Of a stretch of DNA of 64,000 nucleotides, positions 35,961 through 62,280 are shown one piece after another; within the stretch, counting starts at the first letter, position 1, and each line of letters opens with the position of its first letter. The notes beneath the pieces were generated by a model. The model saw nothing but the letters and a program-made list of their open reading frames with translations, made no database searches and was not told the origin of the DNA. This DNA comes from Epinephelus fuscoguttatus (taxonomy: Eukaryota; Chordata; Actinopteri; Perciformes; Serranidae): NCBI RefSeq assembly GCF_011397635.1, contig NC_064759.1, forward strand, positions 22,034,428 to 22,098,427. The letters are read 5' to 3'. The position numbers and the translations under genes are program-made.

Positions 35961-36202
35961 ACAGTCAGTGTCGCACAGCCGTTTTCCCCTCCCCTTCACT
36001 GGAAACCCCAAATTACACTAAGCACCTATAAAGAGCTCACATTTCGCTTTCTCCTCACGAGAAAATTATTAGCAAATAATATTCGCATTCTAATAGTTAA
36101 TTGCAGTGGTAGTGGCTCTGCCATTGTAATCTTTTTCCATGGGCTCAGCTGTGGTGGTACTACTTTAATAAGCGGTATAACTTCCGTCTATAAGATGCCA
36201 GA

Positions 36203-37285
36203 CACCAGATGTTGGTAACAACCCAAGTAATCAATTCATACAAAGAAACCAAAACAAATAACCTCAGAAATTAATTCATGTGTAATAATGTGAAATGACA
36301 CAGGTATACAGTATTGAATACGCTTACTTAAATTTATTTAATGCTTCTTACAACCTTTGTTGGTAATGACAGCTTCAAGACACCTCCCGTATGGAGAAAC
36401 TAGTGGCATGTATTGCTCAGGTGCAAACAGTCTTCAAATCTTGAAGGTACCGTGGGCCTCTTCATGAATTCCAGTCTTTAGGTCTTTCCATAGATTTTCA
36501 ATTGGATTTAAGTCAGCTGATTGGATGGGCCATTCTAGCAGCTTTATTTTCTTTCTCCGAAACCAGCTGAGAGTTTCCTCAGCGGTGTGTTTGATATCAT
36601 TGTCTTGCTGAAATGTCCACCCTCGTGTCGTCTTAATCATCCTGGTTGATGGCTGCAGTTTTATTTTTTATCAAGAATGTCTCAGTACATTTTTCCATTC
36701 ATCTTTTCTTCAATTATATGAAGTTTGCCAGTACCATTTGCTGAAAAGCAGCCCCACACTATGATGTTGCCACCTCCAAACTTCACTGTTGGTATAGTGT
36801 TTTTGGGGTGATGTGCAGTGCCATTTGTCCATATAGAGAAAGAAAATAAAGCTGCTAGAATGGCCCATCCAATCAGCTGACTTGAATCCAATTGAACATC
36901 TATGGAAAGAACTACAGTTTAGAGTTCATGAAGAAGATTTGAAGACTGTGTGGAAGAATGGGTCAAAACACACACATCACACCTGAGCAATGCGTGCAAC
37001 TAGTTTCTCCATGCAGGAGGCATCTTGAAGCTGTCATTACCAACAAGGGCTTTTGTACGAATTATTAAATAAATTTCAGTAAGCGTGTTTGATACTTTTT
37101 TTCCTGCGTCATTTCACATTATTACACAAAACTTAATGTCTGAACTTATTCGTTTTGGTTTCATTGTATGTATGGAATACTTAGGTTGTTACCAACATCT
37201 GGTGAAAATTTCATGTCAATAGCACCTTTAGAAATATGTTTACTGAGAAAAATTGTCACGTGTTCAATACTTATTTTCCCTGCTG
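36203..37285 (-). mobile_element. Palindromic (foldback) Tc1-family derivative
   Basis: Bases 36203-36557 and 36836-37201 are imperfect inverted copies of each other, each carrying the 3' end of a Tc1 transposase and flanking non-coding sequence. Between them (36558-36835) is single-copy transposase sequence on the minus strand. The right end carries a Tc1-type terminal repeat (CAGCAGGGAAAATAAG on the minus strand), ending at 37285 and followed by TA. The left outer terminal repeat was not identified. Transposase words include Trp-Thr-Phe-Gln-Gln-Asp-Asn and Asn-Pro-Ile-Glu-Asn-Leu-Trp. Confidence 0.85.
36434..36891 (-). pseudogene. Tc1-family transposase remnant (C-terminal half, broken)
   Basis: Two minus-strand frames (36891-36682 and 36640-36434) encode [12 protein letters not shown], then Gln-Gln-Asp-Asn-Asp with the second catalytic Asp, and Pro-Ile-Glu-Asn-Leu-Trp with the catalytic Glu. 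They are separated by a frame break. The first catalytic Asp and the DNA-binding domain are absent because inverted C-terminal sequence takes their place at about 36836. Confidence 0.85.
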
Positions 37286-37842
37286 TATATGGGATATACC
37301 CTTTCCCCAACCATTTACATTATGCCCACTTAAAAGCCAAAAAGCCACTGTAATGTCAAGGAGAGTGTGCCAACTTCCTTCTTCCCACATATATCTCATA
37401 AGCTAATATCTAGAATACCACTACACCATCTGCAAAGCCAACAAACTTTAGATAAAGAGTCATAAAAATGAAGCCCTTAACAGTAAAGGGGAGGTTATTA
37501 CATAGCTATGGTAAAAAGCAAATATATTGAGCCTGTAAAACAGGTGAAAATGAGGACTTTAGACTTACTGGCTGACTTTAAAGACTTTATTTGAGACAGC
37601 CTGAAGACTTGCTTTGACCTGAGACTTTAAAGCCAGAACATGATCCATCTTAACCTGGGAAAATCCTTGAGAAATGAAAAATGAGACAGCAGCAAGCACG
37701 CCTTGAATAGCTGTGCCACATAGTTTGTGTACTTTATGGCTTATTACCCAGAATATGACTTTAAACAAGGTAAAAATAACAGAACAAATAACTTCCATCT
37801 CTACAAATCTTACAACAAACAAAAGCAGACTACGCCATAAAC

Positions 37843-38352
37843 CAGGGGTGTCAAATATACAGCCCAAGGGCCAGATCAGGCCTGCTAAAGGGTCCAATCC
37901 GACCCACTGGATGACCTTGCACACCTAATAGTGATGCACTTGTGAAGGCTACGCGGTGCCAGGTTTCAGGAGCAAGTTAAACATTGAGTCGTTTTCTTCA
38001 TGTAAAATGCCAGTAATACACTTATTTTCTCTCACTTTAGTTTGGTGTGGTGTTGTAAGGATTACCACACACAAGTAGAAATGTATGGATTAATGCATAT
38101 GTAATGACTGTGAGTAGCAGACTGACTGACTGTGGAACAACTGAGAAATATTATTGAAATTGCATTTATTCTTCTGAAGACATCACAGTCATCTGTTTTG
38201 TAAATTGATTAGCGTTTCTTTAAAAAAATTACTTCTTTAAACAATTTGGAGCTATTTATAGGATATTAGGCAATGGTTTTATGGCCCCAGCCCACCTGTG
38301 ATCAAATCAGACTGAATGTGGCCTATGAACTAACATGAGTTTGACACCCCCA
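37843..38352. mobile_element. hAT-type MITE
   Basis: The left end CAGGGGTGTCAAA and the right end TTTGACACCCC are inverted repeats. Flanking octamers at 37835-37842 (ccataaac) and 38353-38360 (acctaaac) agree at six of eight positions, as expected for an aged 8-bp hAT duplication. Internal phrases (gggccagatcaggcctgc, cccacctgtgatcaaa) fit a known style of vertebrate hAT MITE. It is 510 bp with no ORF of note. Confidence 0.85.
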
Positions 38353-39153
38353 ACCTAAACTTTAGCTGTTCATGCTTCATTAAAGTGTCATCTCTCTTTT
38401 GTAGGTTAACCTGCAACATGATGATTAACAAAAGTGCTATCAGCTCTGGCACTTGTATTTGTGCATTTATGAAGTCATCACTATTGACAGTGTTTAAATA
38501 AAGCCACATGTTCTAGAACAGGACAGAAAAAACCCAAAAGAAAACAAATATTTCACATCTCATACAAGAGATTACATTTCATTCTTAAGGTAAGTACAGC
38601 CATTTGCTTTTGATTAATTAATTTCACTGGTCATAATCAGTGGTGGAAAGAAACTAAGTACATTTACTCAAGTATACTGTACTTATTTACACTTGCTTTA
38701 TGAAAGTATTTTTTGCTACATTATGCTTTTATACTACTGCAGTTCAAATGAGTATCTTTTACTTTTTACTTCTCCTCATTTATTTGATAGCTTAAGGTAC
38801 TAGTTAGGTGACTTTGGAGCAAAACATGAATGCATCAGCAATTATAATCCAATAATTGAAAATGTTATTCTGAAATGGACCATCCTGCTTAATAACTACT
38901 TTAACTTTTAGTACTTTACTATATTTTTACAGAGCAGTGTTGCTTTTTACTTGAGTGACAGATCTGAGTACTTCTTCCTCCTCTGATTATACATACCAGA
39001 AGGCAATTTTAAGTTCTGACTTAAGAAAAGCCAAACAAATAATGTATATTATATTCAAAAATACAAAAAAAAATACTAATCACTTAATCTTGTGGTTGTC
39101 GTTACACTTGATTTTGATCTTGCCTATGTTTTTGTTGGGACAGAATTAGCAAA

Positions 39154-40025
39154 ATGGCTGTCCAACCACCTGTGTACAAGTTGTTTCATCTCAGGCCCCT
39201 AGGAGATCACACCAGCATGGATGCTTTGGTGTCAGCCTTGTGGCGTCGACTCTTCCCTGGACCGTACTGTGGACAAAACCACAGGCTGGATCACCTTTTT
39301 TCCAGGATGACCCTCTGGCCAGAACTGGTAACCCTGCAGCTCTGTCCCTATTATTTTGACCAGGTCACTTACAGCCTTCCTACCAGAGACCAAGTGAAAC
39401 ACATGTGGGTACCACTACTTTTGATTTCCACTGTAATTTCTACATCAAGTCACAAATTTCCATTGACTGCTAGCCTTTGTTGTTTTAATCTACTTTGTAG
39501 TTTGAGATGTAAAATTGAAACTTCTGCACCATTTTTAGAATCTCTCCTTATTCTAACTTAATTAAATGTACTACATAAAAGTCAAGCTATTCCTGAAGGG
39601 ACTTTGATCCTTAACCCGTCCATGTAAATCCATAATACTGTGGTCATATTTGCTGTGTCGCTTGGCATGCATTTGTTGTAGTAACACTGCAGCTGATGAT
39701 GAAAGATCTTCCCCCCACTTGTGGTCTAAAGGGAGCGCTGCAACCTCAGGCTGCACTGCTTCGACTCCTGGGCAGACTTAAAACAAGAGAGGCAGAGAGC
39801 CAAAGTGCAGCATGGAAGACGCCATTCAAGCACGGATCGAGACGCCCGGCCCAGCACTGGCATCACCTTGAGTCGACTCTGTCAATTCCAAGATCGAAAC
39901 ACTGGCAGGAGTTTGTCCACAGAACAGTATATTTATTTGCTGTATGGCTACCACAGTTGTCTACAACCCTAAGTTGTTGTCTCATAGCTGTTATTAAAAT
40001 ATGTTATTATAGATGCAAATGTTGA
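39154..40025 (+). CDS. Unrecognised two-coding-exon protein (about 195 aa)
   Basis: An acceptor (tgcctatgtttttgttgggacag) at 39143 precedes 10 bases and an ATG in good context (aaaATGG). The first coding segment, 39154-39408 (85 codons), is rich in Leu, Pro and aromatic residues and includes Leu-Trp-Arg-Arg-Leu-Phe-Pro-Gly-Pro and His-Leu-Phe-Ser-Arg-Met. A phase-0 join from a weak donor (TGG|GTACCA) to an acceptor (cactgcag) at 39692 opens 110 more codons to the TGA at 40023-40025. Another donor (ACAT|GTGGGT) with the acceptor at 39681 would give a shorter product, so the splice choice is uncertain. No signal peptide, membrane segment or known domain is seen. A 5' UTR exon ending at a GTAAGT near 38590 is possible. 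It converges with psmc4. I do not recognise the family. Confidence 0.5.
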
Positions 40026-40344
40026 GCATGTGTCTGATGTTTTCTGTGATAAATAACACCTTTACGAGCGTGTTTGACAAATACATCTCAGGTTAGTACC
40101 CTTTTTAGTCACACTGATTTTGTACAAGTAATCAATTCCACCCTTAAGGGCGACATTTCCCATCTACCTTGCTTTAAAATGTTGCGTGACAGTGTCTGAG
40201 TGGGTGAACATCTTGCTGCCAGTAAACACAACACAACACCACTGCTGAACAGTATAAAAGCTGGGTGGATATGAATGACGCAATGCAAGACCATAGCTGA
40301 GGTAACTGTTGAGTCCACAACTTGGTAACAATAATCACGACTAG

Positions 40345-40690
40345 GGCTTGTACGATACAGATATTTTCATTATTGATTATTCTGTCAATTTTCTCAATTA
40401 TTTGTTAAAATTAAGAAACAGTAAACAATAAATAATAAATGAATTTTCAAAAGCCTTAGTTGACATTCAAATTTCTTCCTTTTGTCTGACCAACAGTCCA
40501 AACCCTTAAGATTTAATCCAATTCAATTAATTTAATCTAATTTAATTCAATTTATTCAATTCAATATCAAGTCATATTTGAGAACCTGGAACCAGAGGGA
40601 AGACTTAAAAGTCATTTAACCAATTAATCAAAAAATTAATTACATTTTCTGTTGACCAACTAATCAATAAATAAGACTATTTCCCAACAT
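40345..40690. repeat. Dispersed hAT-like repeat (degraded)
   Basis: The sequence starts 'agggcttgtacgatacag', continues 'attattgattattctgtc' and 'aattttctcaattattt', and closes with 'ttttctgttgaccaacta'. This is the layout of a very common teleost interspersed repeat. It lies between the convergent 3' ends of the gene at 39 kb and psmc4. Confidence 0.55.
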
Positions 40691-40798
40691 TCACCTGATA
40701 AAAAAGGTCATAACGGTAGCTGTATAATTATCTTCAATCATAAGCCATATATTTCAAGGCAGACAATGACAATCATTTTGTTTTTTATGGAAAACATC

Positions 40799-41129
40799 TT
40801 TAATGGATTTTTTTAATGTAACGTCTTGTTGAGTGAGTACATATAGATACAAATGTTCTATCCTAGCTACAGTCAGGGCCAGATATTTTTAAGAACCAGC
40901 AGAGTGTCTGCACAAAAAAACACTCCTTCATATGGTAGTGTGTCACAGACACAGGGCTAATCTGACATTAGGCCTTGTGCTGCAGTGAGTAAATTTAGTC
41001 CAAAAATCAATGCAAGTCAGGGACCGCAAATCCACAAAAGACACACTGTAGATACAGACACACAGACGTAAATCAATAAACTTGTGTGTCTCGACACCTT
41101 TTGTTTTTCCGGGATGTATTTTTTCCTCT
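40799..41129 (-). terminator. psmc4: psmc4 3' UTR with candidate poly(A) signal
   Basis: On the minus strand an ATTAAA variant (TTTAAT at 40799-40804) lies 325 bases after the psmc4 stop. The interval has no ORF of note, in line with a short 3' UTR. Confidence 0.4.
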
Positions 41130-50019
<8,890 letters not shown>

Positions 50020-50214
50020 GTTGTTGTTCTTCTTCTACTCTCGGTTTACCAGCGGAACGCAAAAAATACAAGGTGCATACTGCCACCTACCGTTCAAGAC
50101 TAATTCATTTAAAACCAGTGCCATTTTCTATATGCTCTTGAAAAAGGCAAACCCATCTCCATCATGTTTACTTTTTTTCCTTTTTTGTTAGTCAGTTGCA
50201 TCTACAACAACATT

Positions 50215-50520
50215 ATTCATTCATCCATCCATCCATTTCCATCCGCTTACCAGGGCTGGGTCGTGGGGCAGCAGGCCCAGCAAAGCACCCCGGATGTCCC
50301 TTTACCCAGCAATGCTTTCCAGCTCCTCCTGGGGGACCTCAAGGCGTTCTCAGGCCAGATGAGATATGTAATCCCTCCAGCACGTCCTGGATCTGCCCCG
50401 GGGCCTCCTACCAGTGGGACGTGCCCGGAGAGCTCTAACAGAAGGCACCCAGCAGGCATCCTGATCAGATGCCCAAACCACCTCAACTGACCTCCTTTGG
50501 ACACAAAGGAGCAGTGGCTC
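50215..50520 (-). mobile_element. LINE 3'-end fragment (RTE/Rex-type)
   Basis: The minus-strand frame encodes Leu-Arg-Trp-Phe-Gly-His-Leu-Ile-Arg-Met, then Pro-Ala-Gly and further degenerate residues, the C-terminal words of fish LINE polyproteins (Arg-Trp-Phe-Gly-His-x-x-Arg-Met). The + strand starts with CATC repeats (about 50219-50235), the usual 3' tail of these elements. The segment is truncated. It lies just upstream of psmc4. Confidence 0.75.
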
Positions 50521-52400
50521 TACTCGAAGATGCCTCTGATCACTATTTTATAACTAGAAATCAGCTATTCTATAAATCAAGTATTCTACAAGTATAAATA
50601 AACTATCAAAATTGTTAAATTAAATTAATAATTCCTTATTTTTTTTAAATTTTATTTGGTATTTTTTGTACAGATATGTAATGACGACTGCTGAGTAATA
50701 TGTATGTTGATGTTATCCACTGTCATGTCTCTGATCATGTGACAAGACCATACCTGCACGATATATGCACTAGGGTCCAATATATGATAGCATGCATGCA
50801 CCAGGGCCCATCGTCATACTTCATGGCACTGCTTCACGGTACTGCTTCACATCAGCCTTTTGTCGTTTAATCACTATGGTTTCATATACCAAATATTGGA
50901 ATTTTTGTTGAGATGTGGTTTTTAGATTTCTAAACTGCTTATCAAGCTGTCAGATTTCCATAAACAGATATTGTATTACTGGAAAGTGACATTCAACAAT
51001 TTCAACACGCATGGCTCCACCTTGTGTAATAGAAGAACAATTACAGCTAATAGAGAGACTCTTATTAAACATGAGTGATTTTAGGAAAAGTTTTATATAA
51101 TGTTGATTTGACAGATGAACATGGCCATTTTACACAGTTGAATTCAGTTTTTGAAAAGTATGACTCAAAGATGGTATCTTCATACTTTTCGCTAAGTCTG
51201 AAGAAGAGTATTCAGCACAAAACTTTACTTGTGGAAATGCTAATCTTTTTGTCTAGCGCCTGCCTTAAATGTTTTTTTGGATGTGCACCACTGCTATGTT
51301 TTTCATGTCTTTTTACACGTTTGACAGAAAGGGATGGCACAGTGTGGTCTGAGAAAAAACTAAGGCGCAAATCATGAGGTCTGTGAACTCAAAGCTTTGT
51401 GCTGGGAATAAAATCTGAAATTGAACAACGAACACTTGTGCACTCTGTCAAGTAGGCAAAATAAGAAACAGGTTTTGAAAAACACAAAATACATAAATGT
51501 TAAAACTGCATAACTCCAATATCATATGTATACGTGTATTTGTGTGCTAAATGTCTAAATGAAAAAAACTGTTGTATATAAAATGATTCATAGTTACATT
51601 TATTTTTTACAGACTCTCAGTTATGTTTTTGAATGACTGTATTATTTGTGTCTTTCACTATTCATGACAGTTCCACTGTGACGGGACATCAAATCCATCA
51701 TCTTGTGGGTCCTGTACTTCACAGTGAACATCACTCTGTGTAAATCCACATAAACCTGTACACCGGCATACCCCAAACTGTAAATAGGCCTACTTTACAA
51801 CATATGCAGTAACATATAGCCTGTTTGTTAGTAAAAACACAAATATACCCTATAGATATAAACCATAGCATTTGCAGATACTCATTTTGTTATCAGCAGT
51901 ATCCCTCCAGTGTTAGTAAGTATTATATGATCATTTTGAAATGAATAGGAAAAAGCCACTCTACTTCCTTTAAAACACAAGATAAAAATATCTATTCAAA
52001 TGTGCCTGTAAAGTTGCCTGCATTGAAGGTCAGTGAAGTGTACATTTAAAAAAGTCACTGGTAAGATAATAAAGTAAGTTATTTTCTCATTTGGAAAAAA
52101 AACAGCAGTGAGAAAGTAAGAATGATTGATAACTGTAGTCTATACACTTTTTGTTGTGGTATTTTTACTCCTGCTCCACGTAGGCCTACTGTGCAACTAT
52201 GCTGACCTCATAATCACCATAAAGATGTCAATTAATGCCTGTGTGTGTCCTCCCCCACAACTCGCAACAGATTTATGACTTTTTTTATGACTTTTTTGCA
52301 TATATTTCTGAGTGTTTTGAAATGTTCTTTTCATGTATATCTTCCATATCTAGCCACAAAACACCCCATTTTTTTCTCCTTAAGTATGACACTTAAGGCT
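50521..52400. other. Intergenic region between divergent psmc4 and tbrg4
   Basis: The sequence is AT-rich and no exon or RNA gene is recognised. An ORF at 51075-51377 has no domain words. With the following 700 bases it forms the spacer between the two oppositely oriented genes. Confidence 0.45.
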
Positions 52401-52550
52401 TAATTTCTCCTTCGCTGAATGACTTACACAGCTGCACAGAATCCCTTAAAAGGTTTTCTTAGTTAAGGAAAAACATTAAATCATTTACTGCGTTGAAAGA
52501 GATTTTAAAACTGTAAACGTTTCCATGAAGATTGTGTGTTTGCTTGTTAG

Positions 52551-52730
52551 ATGGTGGAAAAATGGCAGAAGAAAAGAGGACAAGAAAGACCGTACTGGTC
52601 AGAGGAGGAGAAGATTATACTTCTAGAGGAATACAATCATAGACAGCACAGACTGCAAAGTAAATTTGATCCCCAAACACCAGAAACAGAAACTGCAATG
52701 GAGATTAATTCAGTCAAATCTGTAGTGTAA
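52551..52730 (+). CDS. Harbinger-type Myb/SANT-like DNA-binding ORF (59 aa, fragment)
   Basis: A short frame from ATG to TAA reads Arg-Pro-Tyr-Trp-Ser-Glu-Glu-Glu-Lys-Ile-Ile-Leu-Leu-Glu-Glu-Tyr near its start, then Leu-Gln-Ser-Lys-Phe-Asp-Pro. This is the first helix and following loop of the Myb/SANT-like protein encoded beside Harbinger transposases. The frame stops where a full domain would continue into its second helix, so the copy is truncated. Flanking sequences (ccttaagtatgacacttaag; cttaagg near 52905) look like decayed transposon DNA. It lies about 370 bases upstream of the first tbrg4 exon. Confidence 0.7.
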   Translation: MVEKWQKKRGQERPYWSEEEKIILLEEYNHRQHRLQSKFDPQTPETETAMEINSVKSVV

Positions 52731-53089
52731 CATCAGAAGTGTATTCATTTATTTACCATTTATCGCCATAATCTCGGTCATGTTGCAGTTAGATAGAGTC
52801 AGAGGTACTTTGGGGTTTTTCTAAGGTATTTTGTGCAAGGGATTAAGGGATTTCTAAAGTATAAGACCAAGACAAGCACCATAAATACTTAAATGGATAA
52901 TACTTAAGGAGGTTTTGAGCGACCAATTTTATTCTGAAGAGAGCCTAACTAGGACTTTAAGGAAAGTCTCAATTTAAGGTGTTAAATTATATTCTCCATC
53001 CGCGAGTGCAAAGTCTTGAGGAAGAGCCTACAATTTCTAGCCAATGACAGCTGCATCCGCGAGTCACATGATACCGTCCCTTGACGTCA

Positions 53090-53159
53090 TTTCTCTGCGA
53101 CTCCTTCTGCTAGTTAGCTCCATGTGAGGAGCCTTCACCAAAGTCGTCCTTAAAAACAG
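53090..53159 (+). other. tbrg4: tbrg4 non-coding first exon and promoter region
   Basis: A strong donor (AAACAG|GTAAGT) at 53160 ends a GC-richer segment with CpG content after an AT-rich spacer. Within it, ATGTGA at 53122-53127 is a start codon directly followed by a stop. The transcription start is not visible; the left limit is approximate. The exon would join to 53729, 18 bases before the start codon. Confidence 0.55.
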
Positions 53160-53746
53160 GTAAGTCGTTTATGAATGTGGTACCTGGTGGTGCTGTGAGT
53201 TCAGTCTGAACTCTGTCTTTGTAAGTAAAGCTGAGTTTAGTGAGAGGAGGCGGAATGAGGCGCTGCCGGCGGACAGCTGCGTCTCACGGCAGCTGTCCAT
53301 TTGGCGACAAGGTCAGGATTTAACGTTACGTGACAGGAGGAACTCTCTGGTTGCCGGTTCTGTCAAGATTGCGGTGATAATGCGAGAGATGTTGCAGTCA
53401 AGGTTGCAACAACAAATGTACGGCTAACGTCAACCTAGCTAGCTACGTAAGTGTCATTGTGCACCTCATGTAAGCGCCTGCGTTATAGGTTACACAACTT
53501 CCTCGCTGGTGACAGCCCACTACCCATGAGCTCTGTATGTGTCGAGCCTGGTCAGGGAGATATTGTGTAGTCAACACGAAGGTGAACATTTGACAGCATG
53601 TACTTGTTGCTTAATTAAAGATGTGTAACCTCTCCTTTTAACCTCTGGCCCCTCAGCTTTATTGTGGGATGGTGACGCCAGCTGCTGCATTGTGAGAAAC
53701 CTCTCTCCTCTCCTACCTGCCTCCACAGTCTTGTCTCTCTGACCAA

Positions 53747-61809
<8,063 letters not shown>

Positions 61810-62280
61810 AGCAATCAGTCACGGGAAAATTTGCAGACTCAGCTAAATCCGAGCTTTCCCAACCAAATGAGACCACGGGGAATACACACGCACACCCACG
61901 TTCACACTCAGAACTGAGCAGCATTGCAGAAAAGCTCTCTCATACTTTGTCAGGATGAAAAAAAAAAAGAAAGAAAGTCATATTTTCACTCTGGTTCCCT
62001 TGGCAACATGTGGGGCTTTCCCTGTTTCCATGGTGATGACGAGCTAGGAGTTTTGGAGCCAGAAAGAGAGACCGAAATAAACACAACAGCGAGTCCTGCT
62101 GTAGGAATGATCTGATCGACCAAGTCTTTGCATCTGCGGGTGACATGTCAAAACAGGCTGTTTGTATTCTTGGCCAAAACGTTGCGCTAAATATTGGCAT
62201 GTGAATAGATTGGAATAACTTAATTATCTCTGTGAATGTGTGTCATCTTGTAATGGAATAAATAGTTTTACTGCCAGTTT
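61810..62280 (+). terminator. tbrg4: tbrg4 3' UTR and poly(A) signal
   Basis: After the TGA at 61807-61809 there are 447 bases without conserved coding sequence, then a canonical AATAAA at 62257-62262 in an AT-rich context with T-rich sequence downstream, as expected for cleavage near 62280. Confidence 0.75.

Noticed and set aside
39571-39756. Minus-strand ORF opposite the second exon of the unrecognised gene
   Set aside because: It straddles the proposed intron-exon boundary and has no conserved words; treated as a shadow.
50164-50490. 108-codon + strand ORF with Pro/Gly-rich end
   Set aside because: It is the reverse strand of the LINE C-terminal coding fragment and begins in a CATC repeat.
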